Assembly: GCA_028622995.1 (NCBI GenBank)
Contig: JAJQJQ010000021.1
Span: forward strand, 62,001-126,000
DNA: 64,000 nt
Origin: Panagrolaimus kolymaensis
Lineage: Eukaryota; Nematoda; Chromadorea; Rhabditida; Panagrolaimidae
Direction of reading: 5' to 3'
Part shown: positions 11,646 to 22,265 of the stretch, piece after piece
How positions within the stretch are numbered: position 1 is the first letter of the stretch
Layout: each line of letters begins with the position of its first letter
The notes under the pieces: model-generated
Databases searched by the model: none
What the model was told of the DNA's origin: nothing
Seen by the model: only the letters and a program-made list of their open reading frames with translations
Position numbers and translations under genes: made by a program

Positions 11646-12185
11646 ATGTCAAATTTCCTCGATTTTTTGTCTGAAACCAATAATATTTCTGAAGGGGCTC
11701 ATTGTTGTCTTGAACGAATGCACATTTTTAATTTAACTTCAGAAGATGCTCATAGTATTAATTTGCATATTGCAAGCGTGATTGAAACTTTAAATAAACT
11801 TCTTCAAATTATTGCTAATCCACCTTCGGATTATAAAGATAAAGAAAACTTTAAAATTTTATGCGAAGAAAAACGATTTATTCTTATGGATGCTTTAATG
11901 CTTTTAAAAGAATATAAAAATGCGTATGAAACTCGATGCAAAGAAGCAAGAAAAATGGCAAAATATATTCCAATTTTTGATGGAACAAAAACATTTGATT
12001 GGAAAGAATTTTGGGATCGATTTCAATTTTATGTTGGAAATTCACCTTTAAAAAGTTATGAAAAATTTGATATTTTATTCAAGCATTTGGGTGGAAAACC
12101 AAAGGATGCGATATCTCATTTGGCTTTTAAAGATGATGAATCTTATGATCAAGCTGTCAAGTTGCTATCAAATTTAAAACTTTAA
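11646..12185 (+). CDS. BEL/Pao gag-like DUF1759 protein, free-standing (179 aa)
   Basis: Single intact exon, ATG to TAA. The N-terminal half is helical with no recognised domain (residues 1-110). The C-terminal part reads IPIFDGTKTFDWKEFWDRFQ ... SYEKFDILFKHLGGKPKDAI. This matches the DUF1759 pattern of BEL/Pao retrotransposon gag regions (P.F.G....W..FWD.F...V......S...KF..L...L.G.A). The ORF ends just after this domain. No zinc knuckle, protease, reverse transcriptase or LTR was seen on either side. Seen: a complete, undamaged reading frame without the rest of an element. Inferred: either a domesticated gag-derived gene or a young fragment. A poly(A) signal follows (AATAAA-type near 12308). 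Confidence 0.65.
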   Translation: MSNFLDFLSETNNISEGAHCCLERMHIFNLTSEDAHSINLHIASVIETLNKLLQIIANPPSDYKDKENFKILCEEKRFILMDALMLLKEYKNAYETRCKEARKMAKYIPIFDGTKTFDWKEFWDRFQFYVGNSPLKSYEKFDILFKHLGGKPKDAISHLAFKDDESYDQAVKLLSNLKL

Positions 12186-12473
12186 TTAAATTTTTTTTAT
12201 TAAATGTATCTAATGCTTTGTTTTAAGCGACACTTACATAAAATAATATCACGTTTTTTTCGAGATTATATTTTTTTTTATTTCTTTATTTATTAGCACA
12301 AAGATAAATAAATTTTACACCCAAGAGGTAGTATACTCAAAAATTATAATTTTTTCTAAACAGTTACATTTTTTAATAGTGAAAAGCATTACTTAAACAA
12401 GGAAACTTATATGGAGTATAACGAAAAAAGGAGATGTTTAAAAATTGGGATTAACGGAAAAATGTTAGATTGC

Positions 12474-13893
12474 TTATGGAGGCCATGCGGAATCAATGCA
12501 AACATTTTCGTTGATTTTGGTTCCATCGTAAATTTCCATTTGTAAAATAGCATTTGTAACTTTATCAACAAGTTGAGGGTCGTTGTATTTTATATACCAT
12601 TCGGGATTAGATGCTAAAGCTTGATTAACGTTTGCATACTCTGCATTTATTTCTATGATGCCAACATTTCCAGGTGAAATGCAATTATTTCGATAAATCA
12701 GTGCGTTTTGGAAAGCTGTGCCATCATCATTAAATTGGTTTGTTGTTCCATTCCTTAAAGTAAAAAGGTAAGCTTTTGAAAAGCAACAAAGATTTACATT
12801 TCCAAAAATACGATAAATGCAAGTGCATTGGCTCTATTGCTACGAGGATTCAAATATGCAAATGAAATACCTTCTCTAAGTGCTCTGTAAAAAATAATTT
12901 TGCAATAACTTTGACAAAAAAAAAGGAAACTACTTGTCAAGTGTATTGGTTGCATCAGGAACATAAATTTGGCAATTAATTAGCAAACTTCGAAGAGTCG
13001 TTCCAGTAAAAGAGCCAAAATTGGTGGAATACATATTATTTATACTCATAACACTCATACTTGTTCCACGTGGAGCTCCGACTCGAACACCATTGTCCCT
13101 CAAAGTATAATTTTGCAATATCTGTGTTGCAACATTAATTTGCTAAATTTACAAATAATTTTAATTTTTTTACATTTGAATTTTAAACATACGTTATTAA
13201 ATCCGTTTGTATTTGGGCAAACACTTCCATCCAAAATGAAGACAATATCAACTGCTCTTGGATAACGTGGAAACGTTGTCGTTGTTGTTGGAACAGTGGT
13301 TGTTGTTGTAGTGGAAGTAGTAGTAATTGGTGCTGCTTTAGTTGTTGTTAGGGTTTGATCTAAATTGGGAACTTTGCAAACAAAAGGTTTATTTTTATAG
13401 CAATCATCTGAGTTCCATCGACCATCACTCAAAGCAATCGAACCGCAACTATTTTCTCCATTTCTTAGTTTTTTATATTGCTTTTCTCTCCAATTATTAT
13501 AATCAAAAACACTTGTATCAGTCCAAGTCCAATTTGGAGGATTAATCATATTTGTTAAACCAATCCAAAAATCACCAATCGGGCCTCCACCAAAGATTTT
13601 ATTAGCTTGCTCTACAAAAAAATCCATTAGAGGCTTCCTTTTCATTTCAATTGAAAAAATTTCAAAAACTCACGTGCTAAAAAAGTATTTGTAAAGCCAT
13701 CATGAACCGAAACAAGATCTCCATTTTTGCCGCTGCAAATCATTTCAGCACCAGTAAGTTGTGTAAGTTCAGAATGAAATGTGTAGCAACTAATCATTGG
13801 CCCAACTTTCCAAGGAATGCTTCCTTCTGGGCAAATTCCGAAAGTCATTGGCAATAAAAATAAAAGAATCACCGAAGCAACCAGTCGATGCAT
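12474..13893 (-). CDS. Secreted C-type lectin-like protein with C-terminal vWA domain (clec family)
   Basis: Exons in transcript order: 13893-13674, 13611-13193, 13142-12934, 12884-12798, 12753-12474 (TAA). Signal peptide (LVASVILLFLLPMTFG) chosen by comparison with the neighbouring paralogues. CTLD at about residues 20-150 with the WIG core (DFWIGLTNMINPP), WTW, and paired cysteines (SCGSIALSDGRWNSDDCY, FVCKVP). No EPN or QPD sugar-binding triplet is visible. A Thr-rich linker follows, then a vWA domain opening VDIVFILDGSV and running on through LREGISYLNPRSNRANALAF. The MIDAS DxSxS is altered to DGSVC. This layout matches nematode CTLD-vWA clec proteins of gut and secretion. The fourth intron uses an unusual TTTAAG acceptor. 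GATA-type CTTATCA lies upstream near 13975. Confidence 0.88.
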
Positions 13894-14204
13894 TTTAAAA
13901 AAGGAAATAAAGAACATATATTTCCTTTCGTCAAACAATTTATTTACGCTTATATAATTCACAAAAATATATTATCTTATCAACAATGCTTTTAAAAATA
14001 AAATTAATCTCTTTCATAAGCTTGGGAAAGTTGATAAAAGGTTTTTTTGGTTAAAAAATTTTTACCATTTTTTATTGTATATTATCTTCTTTTTTTGACT
14101 TTAGATTTTATTCATCAAAAGAAATTTTGCAAAAAGGATTTTTATTTAATAAGCAAGTTTTTATTTTTAAAATAATTTATGAAATTGTGAAAGTGTACTT
14201 TCAT

Positions 14205-14712
14205 TTAAGCTGATTTCTTACAAACTCCTAAAAGTTTATTGAGACAATTAGCTTCATTATGAAATTTGCTGTCATAAACATGTACGCAGGTGCTATTATT
14301 TCCTTGGGACATGTTTAAATCCCATGGTGCATAATCAAAAATTGTATTATCAGTATATTTCCATGTTGATTTATTATTATTGGATGAAAGTCCAATCCAT
14401 ACCAGAACAAAAGGACTATTCAAACCTAAAAAATAATTTTTTTGTTGGAGAAGAAAAAAATTCTAAAAACTTACGAGCCAAAAAAGTATTTGTAAATCCT
14501 TCATGAACCGAAGCAAGCTCCCCTTTTTCGTTGATGCAAATCATTTCTGTGGCGATGAATGCTGAATTCTCAGGATGAAAAGTATAGCAATTTGGTGTTC
14601 CAAAAAGTGGCCATTGCATGCTTCCATCTGGACAAGCAGCGGCAGCAAAAGCCAATTGTAAAAAGAGAGGAAGAAGATCACAACAACAGCAACAAAGTGA
14701 TGCATTTTTCAT
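14205..14712 (-). CDS. Chimeric single-CTLD secreted protein
   Basis: Exons 14712-14475 and 14425-14205. Signal peptide with a run of cysteines, then one CTLD. Its N-terminal half (CPDGSMQWPLFGTPNCYTFH ... SVHEGFTNTFLAR) matches the first CTLD of the neighbouring genes. Its C-terminal half (STWKYTDNTIFDYAPWDLNM ... LLGVCKKSA) matches the second CTLD of the two-CTLD paralogue at 16134-17236. Both halves are split at the same intron phase. The simplest account is that an internal deletion removed the end of CTLD1, the linker and the start of CTLD2, joining two half-domains into one. The frame is open, so the product may fold and be secreted. Confidence 0.8.
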
Positions 14713-16133
14713 GAATAAAATTTTTATGTTTTTGGTTTCTTTTTATATCCATGATTTTGAGTACAGAGAAAAGATATGTTTATTTAATAATAAAATCTTG
14801 TCTTTTTTGTTGCAAAAACCTTTGACCCCAAAAATACAGTCGTCCGTTCACGCCCAGTTTAATAAAAAAATAATGCAAGAGGAGGAGGAGTGCCCAGGCG
14901 AGTCCATTTTTTACTTTTTAATATTTCTATTTATAATTTTTTTCAATTCATTGCTAACCATTCTTGCCTAGAAAAATTTTATATCTTTTTCTCTCTCGTT
15001 ATTACGTGATTTTTGTAACAAAAATTTTGTTACATTTTTTTAAATATATTTATTTCATACAATAAAAAATGCAAAAAGAAATTTATTTTTATTATTTTTA
15101 TTGTCATAAAAAATATGGCAAATATTTAATTTGATTCAACAACTTTACCACCAAATTCGCTTACAAAAATTTTATTATTTATTGTTTGCCATGTTTAAAA
15201 AATCCGATTTTATTACACATTTTTTATTTCTTTAAAAATGTAAAAAACCTTTTTTTATATTTATAAAGATTACGCCTATGACGTGTACATAATTACACAA
15301 AAGATAAATATTATTGTTTGAAACATACTACAAATTTTTTTTAACGTTGTTTATTTGATTTCTTTAAACTTTGTATTTAGAAATTATAGTAACCAAAAGA
15401 AAATTACTTGTGTTACGCTAATAGAATGGAGGGTGGCTTATAAATTTGATATAAGCAGATTAGCTTTTTTACCGGGGTATTGAAAAATCGATACAATTGT
15501 TTATTAGATCTACGCGACTTGGATCGTAAATACCTTTTTGTAAAATAACATTTGTAACTTGATCCACAAATTGAGGATGGGTGTATTTTATATAAAATTC
15601 GGGATTTGATGCTAAAGCTTAATTTATGTTTGCATTCTCTAAACCTTTTTTGTTCGACTGCTGCTCACGTTGATAAATCTAAAAGAGGTATCCTACATTC
15701 TGAACGCTTTTTTGGTTTCTCAAATATCGCTATTTTCAAAACTAAAATAATATTTTTGAAAGCAAAATGAAATCACTAAAATCTTATCATTATGAAATAT
15801 TCTCTCCTAAAAACATAACCAAATCGTTTGTATGCCGCCGCCTCAATTTAAATCTTTGAAATTGATAAGAATCTTCCTTCCTTTTTTTATTGATATGATC
15901 GCACACATTAAAACTTTTTTTTCTCAATTTTTATGTCAAATTTTGGGATGATTGGGCACGAAAAGAAAAAAGTTATTATCAACCAAGACACACATATTTT
16001 GTTTTTAAAAAACATAAATATTTATTACAGTATCAATTTTTTAGGAGTGCTTTTTAGTCAGTAAATTTTCTTTACACCTTTATTTATAAATTATACCACC
16101 TTTTATTCATCACATTAAACTTCTATTTTTCAT
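14713..16133. other. Intergenic with one pseudogene relic
   Basis: AT-rich DNA upstream of the chimeric CTLD gene and downstream of the double-CTLD gene. Apart from the vWA-exon relic (listed separately), nothing coding or structural was recognised. Confidence 0.6.
15505..15650 (-). pseudogene. Relic of a CTLD-vWA last exon
   Basis: The reverse complement reads ALASNPEFYIKYTHPQFVDQ, then VTNVILQKGIYDP. This aligns with the last exon of the CTLD-vWA gene at 12474-13893 (ALASNPEWYIKYNDPQLVDK, then VTNAILQMEIYDG). A TAA stands where the intact gene has Gln (N-stop-ALAS versus NQALAS). No CTLD precedes it. Confidence 0.8.
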
Positions 16134-17236
16134 CTATGGAAACATTTTACAAACCCCTTTAAACTCAGTCGTACAATTTAAATCATTATGAAATACACTT
16201 AGAGCATGAACGCAAGGATTCATAAAACCTTGAGGCATTCCATTTGCCCATGGCGCATAATCGACCAGTGAATTATCCGTGTATTTCCAAGTTAATGTTG
16301 CATCAGTGGAAAACATACCAGTCCATTTCCAGTTATTTTCCAAACCTATAAATAAGTAAAGTTTTAAAAAAATAAAAAAATGATTTAAAGATTTACTATT
16401 AAAAAAGTTTAGTTCCTCTGAGCTATGAATTGAGGTTAAATGTGCGCTTCGATTTGTACAGTATTGTTCGGCAGAATTCCAATCAAAAGCTGGGGTTAAT
16501 AGATAGCAAGCATTGGTGATATTTGAATATCTCCATCCACTGGAACAATTTCCGGGTTTACGAGTGGTAGCAGCAACTTGAGCAGTGGTGGCTTTTGTGG
16601 TGGTAGTAATAGGTTTTGGCGTGGTGGTAGTCGTTGTAGCTACAGTAGGAGGAGCTGGAGGTGTAGCTTTCATAGTAGTTGTTACTGGTGCTGCTTCATT
16701 AGAATTAGGAACTTTGCATGCATATGGCTTTTGTTTATAACAATTATCTGCATTCCACAATCCATCACTCAACGCAATTGATCCACAACTTTGTCCATCT
16801 TTTGTTGGTTTTTTATTTGGATTATCCCTCCAATTTGTATAATCCCATGGACTTCCATCGGTCCAACTCCAATTACCACCAGCTAAATTTGATGCACCAT
16901 CCCAGAAATCAACGATAAGACCTCCACCAAAAGTGTTATTTCCTAGTTCTTAAAAAAAATTACGAAATCATTAAAAAAAATACGATGCAAAAAACAAAAA
17001 TACTCACGAGATAGAAAAGTATTTGTAAATCCATCATGAACTGAAGTGAGGTGACCATTTTCATTATTACATGAAATTTCAGCAGAGATAAATGTTAAAG
17101 TATCCGTATGAAATGTATAACAATTTGGTATTCCCATTGGTGGCCATGGTTTAGCTCCAGTCGGGCATGAAGAACCAAAAACCAATGGAAATATAAATAA
17201 AGGAATCACAAGAGCAACAACCAACAACCGATTCAT
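16134..17236 (-). CDS. Secreted protein with two CTLDs and a Thr/Pro linker
   Basis: Exons 17236-17008, 16948-16397, 16345-16134. Signal peptide MNRLLVVALVIPLFIFPLVF. CTLD1 runs from SSCPTGAKPW to YACKVPNSNE, with WSWTDGSPWDYTNWRDN; the WIG core reads DFWDG here, a divergence from the paralogues. A linker of TTT, PAPP and KATT repeats follows. CTLD2 runs from CSSGWRYSN to FKGVCKMFP, with NWKWTG and TWKYTDNSLVDYAPW. No EPN/QPD motif in either, so classical calcium-dependent sugar binding is doubtful. It shares its N-terminus and upstream GACGTCA + CTTATCA motifs with the gene at 17637-18289. Likely secreted, possibly intestinal (inferred from the GATA-type site). Confidence 0.87.
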
Positions 17237-17334
17237 TTTTTTGCTTGGTTTGGAAGTAAAAAATGATAATAAACAGTTTTTCCTTTTCGTTTTTCTCTAA
17301 TTTTTATATAAAAACTAAAAGCATATGAAAAAAA

Positions 17335-17363
17335 GACGTCATGTCAATGGGATTGTCTTATCA
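17335..17363 (-). promoter_or_regulatory. GACGTCA and CTTATCA upstream of the double-CTLD gene
   Basis: A CRE/bZIP-like GACGTCA (17335-17341) is followed by a GATA-factor type CTTATCA (17357-17363; TGATAAG on the coding strand), about 100-130 bp before the start codon. The same pair recurs before the paralogue at 18289. Confidence 0.5.
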
Positions 17364-17636
17364 ATAAATGCGTATTATAGCTTTTTTCTAAAAAGACAAA
17401 GAATCTTTGTTTTAACCTTTGTATATGAAAATGGAAAAAAATTGATAAGAAAAATAATATGAGTCCTTAAATAAAGCGTGTACTTGAAAACAAAAAAAGT
17501 ATTAGTACTTCCGTTTTTTTTTTTCAAGAGTATTGTCTTCAAAAAAAGCTTGTATTTTGAAATTAAAATTTTTATAAAAACGAAACTGGTGATAAGAAAA
17601 ATATGAAATTTAAAAAAAATTTTATTTGATCCCACA

Positions 17637-18289
17637 CTAGTGTTGTGCTGGCATCGTCGTTGGCGCTTTTGTGGTAGTGGGTGCACGTATTGGGGTTGTA
17701 GTAATCAAAGGCGCAGGTTTAGTTGTATCTACTTGAGGCTGTTGATCTGAATTTGGAACTTTACAAACATATGGTTTAGATTTGAAACAATCATCTGCAT
17801 TCCATCGACCATCGCTGATGGCAATGGCTCCACAACTGCTCCCACTGTTTCTTGGTTTTTTAGGATTTTCTCTCCAATTATTAAAATCAAAAACACTTGA
17901 ATCACTCCAAGTCCAATTTGGTGGATTCATCATATTTGTTAAACCAATCCAAAAATCAACTATTGGCCCATTATTAAATGCATGTTTACCTTGTTCTAAA
18001 AAAAATATTTTCACTAATAAATATTAAAGCTAATTTTCTAAAATTCTAAAAACTTACGAGCCAAAAAAGTATTTGTAAATCCTTCATGTACAGAGACGAG
18101 ATCCCCATTTTCATTCCAACAAGTTCCCAAAGCAGTTGTAAAATCTGTGTCATTAGCATGAAAAGTATAACAACTAATTATTTTTCCAACTTTCCATGGT
18201 TTAGCTCCTGTAGGGCATGAAGAACCAAAAACCAATGGCAATAAAAATAAAGGAATCAAAAGAGCAACAAAAACCAACAACCGATTCAT
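17637..18289 (-). CDS. Secreted single-CTLD protein with short Thr/Pro tail (truncated paralogue)
   Basis: Exons 18289-18058 and 17995-17637 (TAG). Signal peptide (LVFVALLIPLFLLPLVFG). One CTLD very close to that of the CTLD-vWA gene: DFWIGLTNMMNPPNWTWSDS against DFWIGLTNMINPPNWTWTDT, and SCGAIAISDGRWNADDCF. It then enters a Thr/Pro linker (KPAPLITTTPIRAPTTTKAP) and stops at MPAQH, where the relative continues into vWA. The downstream domain has been lost, and the gene ends in the linker with a rare TAG stop. Probably still secreted as a lone lectin-like domain. Confidence 0.85.
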
Positions 18290-18397
18290 TTTTTTTGTTT
18301 GAAAGTAAAAAATGATAATAAACAGTTTTTTTCGTTTCGTTTTCTCTAATTTTTATATTAAAAAAAACTTATTAGAACATAAAAAAAAAGAAGAGAA

Positions 18398-18425
18398 GAC
18401 GTCAACGTAAGTAAGTGCCTTATCA
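18398..18425 (-). promoter_or_regulatory. GACGTCA and CTTATCA upstream of the truncated CTLD gene
   Basis: GACGTCA (18398-18404) and CTTATCA (18419-18425) in the same order and strand as before the paralogue at 17236. Either inherited by duplication or kept by selection. Confidence 0.5.
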
Positions 18426-18879
18426 TTTGAGTAGTTTTTAAAAAAAGAAAAGGAAAAGAAAAAAGCGTTTTTCAGTCTTTGTATCTTTAAATGAAGAAGA
18501 TACAGAACCAAATTGAGAAAAAGCTGATAACAAAATAAAGTTAAAGCCTTCACACAAAAAAATCAAGTTATTAGTACCTCTGCGTTATTTTTAAGAGTCC
18601 TTTCTAAAAAATTATTTTAAATTTAATGGCTTTTATTATAATGAGGAATTTTTGCGATAATAAAAAAATCAGTAAATAATAAGTTGATATCATATTTAAA
18701 AATGGAAATTATTAGAATTTTTTTCTTTTGCAAAATGGAAAAAGCCGATTTATTGAATTCGATGAACACTTACAAAATAATTTAATATTAGTTTTGTTGA
18801 TAGATTTTTTCTTTGAAGTTTAAGAAATTAATAATAAAAGTTTTTTGTATACCAACTTTTTCTTCATTCAAAATTTGGT

Positions 18880-19210
18880 TAAAAAGACTGATCATGATCT
18901 TTAGAAAAAAATAAAGAAACAAACAAAAAAGATGGCTGATTTTTTCTAAAAATTTTTTTTTACAAAGTTAAACGAACAAAAAGTTTTTGTACATTATTTT
19001 TTTTTCTTCATTTATTTTTTGGTTGTGATTGAAGATTCATCATGATGATCTTTAAAAAAATAAAATGAAGAAACAACGAAGATGGCTGTATTTTTCTTAA
19101 TTTTAGAAAGTTTAAGGAAAAAAGTGTTTTTCTTCAATTTTCAACAAACAATAATAAAGATTCATCAATTTGTGTTTAAAAAAAAAATAAAGAAACGTTG
19201 TTTAAAAAAA
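18880..19210. repeat. Short diverged tandem repeat (about 130-bp unit)
   Basis: A unit with CATGATCTTTA, AATAAAGAAAC and GATGGCTG occurs near 18892-18945, again near 19038-19092, and partially near 19150-19210. It lies in the shared upstream region of the minus-strand CTLD genes and the plus-strand six-gene array. Confidence 0.5.
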
Positions 19211-19302
19211 CGATGATGTTATCGGATTATTCATCTTCCATCTTTTTTGTTTTTGCTTTAGAGAAACTATATTTTCTAAGTTTTGGAAGCAACAAAAAAT
19301 CA

Positions 19303-19310
19303 TATAAAAA
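19303..19310 (+). promoter_or_regulatory. TATA box, secreted-family gene 1
   Basis: TATAAAAA 75 bp before the ATG, preceded by GAAGCAACAAAAAA, an element also found before paralogues 4 and 5. Confidence 0.6.
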
Positions 19311-19377
19311 GCAGGCGTCGTAGGTTTAAAAAATTTGTAATTCAATCGAAAAACATAGAAACTTTGAAAACTGAAAA

Positions 19378-20237
19378 ATGGAATATTATTACTTGCTCCT
19401 CATTTTGGCTATTGGCTGCTATGGTGCAGTTTCCGCCGCTCCTCCACCTAAGGAAAAACTTCAATTCGCTTTCGATGCCGATCATCACAAAGAACGAGCT
19501 GAAAATATGCTTGATCCCATTTTTGATAATTTTACCAACTTTTTACAAGATCGTGATCCAAGGTTCGTAGCTTCCCCATATAAATTTTTAAACGAGGGTT
19601 AAGAATGATTGTTTTTTTTAGCATCAGTGTCCCTGTAAAAGAAATCACCACTTGTATCGAAGACGGTGGAGCCAAAGAAATCCTTAAAAATTTCCTCGTT
19701 GAAGCTATTCTTGAACTCGATGATCATTCTGATGTTCAAAATCGAAGTGAACTTTGCAGGTAAAATCTTTTATCCATAAAAAAAAGTTTTTCCTTTTTAA
19801 TTTCAATTTTTTATAGCAAAAATCGACAAATTATCGCTGGATTTATGCATTGCACCATGAAAGCCGAAAATTCTCCATTTATTAATACTCTCGTTAAAAC
19901 CGCTGATTTTATGATTATGGAATTTTGTCATTCTCCATATCTTCAACGACTTGGTGAACTTTTTGAAGATGGACAAGAAGGTGAAGCGATAAGAAATAAA
20001 TTGCCTGAAGAATTCCGAAAACCCATCCAACGATTTATTCAAATCATTCACAGTGGCCGAAAGCCAACTGAAAAAGATTTTTGTTTACCCATTCGCGTTG
20101 CTGAAAGTTATGAAGTTGCAGCAATTCAAAGTCGAATGTTTCAATTTGAATTACATGGCGCCATTGGAAATTTGGCTCATCTCGTTTTAACCATCAATGG
20201 AAATTATCCATTTAAAAGTTATGAAGATTGCGCATAA
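19378..20237 (+). CDS. Secreted six-cysteine helical protein, tandem family member 1
   Basis: Exons 19378-19562, 19622-19759, 19817-20237. Signal peptide ending about AVSAAP. The mature chain has a conserved block at residues 40-62 (MLDPIFDNFTNFLQDRDP), then ISVPVKEITTCIE and a central LCSKN. A long helical second half follows: FMIMEFCHSPYLQRLGELFE, PIQRFIQIIHSGRKPTEKDF, CLPIRVAESYEVAAIQSRMF, ending YPFKSYEDCA. Cysteines kept in the family lie in TTC, LC, HC, FC, FCLP and DC, enough for three disulfides. An N-glycosylation site (NFT) lies near residue 52. I do not recognise the family. Six copies stand head to tail to 28.0 kb with the same exon phases, so they arose by tandem duplication. Secreted or luminal role inferred. 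Confidence 0.85.
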
Positions 20238-20782
20238 TTAATTTAACAATTGATATCCTTCGCTTTAAAATTATGCATATATTGTAATTCATAAAATAAA
20301 TTTACATTTTTAATAAATCAATCGAAAACTAAACCATAAATTTGAAATAAACAAAGTTGATAAAGATAGATAATGAAAGACCAAAATAAACATAACAAAA
20401 AATAAGAAAAATTCTTAACGAAACAAGAACATGTGAAATTTTTTCTTCAATTATGCAAATTAAAAAAACAATTTTAACTTAAGAAAAATTTTTTTTAGTT
20501 TTATGGCTGCTTTTTATTTTTCGATAGAATTTCGAATTTAAAGTTTGATCTTTTTCTTTAAAATTAAAAATAATCTTTAACATTTGTTTTTGTAGCAGAA
20601 AAAAAGTTTCCTTTAAGTTTTGTTTCGATGAACCAAAATCATATGAGTCAAATGTGTTTATTTATAAACTTTACAGATGGTTGATTAATCATTATGATGG
20701 GCTGATTATTATTCATTTTGCCTCTTTTTCCTTCTTTTTTTTGCTTCATCGGAAATACATTTCGTGAGCGACCAAAAAAACA

Positions 20783-20790
20783 TATAAAAA
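20783..20790 (+). promoter_or_regulatory. TATA box, secreted-family gene 2
   Basis: TATAAAAA 69 bp before the ATG, followed by CCAGGCAGC, close to the GCAGGCGTC after the TATA of gene 1. Confidence 0.6.
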
Positions 20791-20851
20791 CCAGGCAGCT
20801 TCGTAATTTTAAAAATTGTAAAAAAAATCAAAAGAAAATTGTTTTTGAAAA

Positions 20852-21685
20852 ATGAAATATTGTTTCTTGATTTTCATTTTGGCTATTGTCGGAGCTTTAG
20901 CCGCTCCTAATAGAGGACAACCATGGGAAACGCCTGAATTTTATAAAAAGAAGACAGAACGATGGTTAAGTCCTCCATTTGAAAATTTTACAAACTTTTT
21001 ACAAGATCGAGATCCAAGGTTTGTCATTTAATTTTCCCTTTTCAAATATCATCATCCGTTGTTATTTTAGTATCAGTGTCCCAGCAAAAAAATTTACAAC
21101 TTGCATTGAAGAAAATAATGCCACCGAAGCCCTTGAAAACTTACTTGTTGATGCCGTCGTTCAACTCAAACTCAATTCGGATATCCAAAATCAAACTGAA
21201 CTTTGCGAGTAAATTTTATTTCATTTTCTAAAAAGATTTTACTTTTATTTTATTTTCCAAATTTTAGTAAAAATAGCAAAGTTATCAATAATTTTATGCA
21301 ATGTGTCGTTGACATCGGAGAATCACCCTTCAGCATTGCTTTATTGCGAGCAGCCGATTTTATTGCTCTCGAATTTTGCCTTTCTACCGATGTTCAACGA
21401 GTTGGAGAACTTTTTGAAGATTTAAATTTTGAAATTTTACCTGAACAATTTCAAAAACCATTCCAACGATTTCGAGAAATCCGTCAAAGTGGTAAAAAAC
21501 CAAGTGGAGAAGATTTGTGTTTGCCCATTCGCATTGCAGAAAGCTTTGAAGTTGCAGCAATTCAAACTCGAAGATTTGAATTTGAAACTCATGGCCTCAT
21601 CGGACATTTCGCTCACGTTCTTTATAGCATAATTGGAAATTATCCATTCAAAAGTTATGAAGATTGTGCACAATTTAAAAATTAA
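20852..21685 (+). CDS. Secreted six-cysteine helical protein, tandem family member 2
   Basis: Exons 20852-21018, 21071-21208, 21268-21685. Signal peptide MKYCFLIFILAIVGALAAP, then WETPEFYKKKTERWLSPPFE, NFTNFLQDRDP, FTTCIEENNATEALENLLVD, and the helical half (FIALEFCLSTDVQRVGELFE; PFQRFREIRQSGKKPSGEDL; CLPIRIAESFEVAAIQTRRF). It ends YPFKSYEDCAQFKN, four residues longer than its sisters. All six family cysteines are present. Introns sit at the same places as in member 1. Closest by eye to members 1 and 3. Confidence 0.85.
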
Positions 21686-22209
21686 AATTAATAAACATTG
21701 CGTTCTTTGATAATTTTGAATTTATAATAAAAATACAATTTTTTTACTGAAAATTTGATAACAAAAAAAGCGGTTAAAATAATACTCAATTAATATATTC
21801 ATCCAAACATTTCAATTTTAGAAAAAGCAATTATGGTATTTAAAATTTCTGAAAGTTATTCAAAAATAAAAATGTTGATAAAACTAATGTTTTTAATAAA
21901 ACATTTTTATAAGCAAAAAAACCTTGGATAATTATTTTTTGTATCGTTATTATCTTTCTTCTTTGTTGCTACAATTTTTGCGTTCTTTATTTTTTTCTTT
22001 CAAAAAATAAAAATCATCATTTTTTAAAACATTTTCCAGTCATATTTGAGAAGCTTATAAAAACTGTAACATTTACATTAAAAAATTAATTTCGATAGAA
22101 TTAAGAACGGAAAAAATGAATATATTCTTTAATTATTATTCACCAAATAACCTTTAGCCCTTTTTTTCTTTTAAACTTTATCATTTTTAAACAGCGTCGA
22201 AAAAAAGAA

Positions 22210-22217
22210 TATAAAAG
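22210..22217 (+). promoter_or_regulatory. TATA box, secreted-family gene 3
   Basis: TATAAAAG 56 bp before the ATG, followed by CAGCAAC. Confidence 0.55.
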
Positions 22218-22265
22218 CAGCAACAATATGCTTTTAAAAAAATTGTACATTTTTAAATTCAGAAA

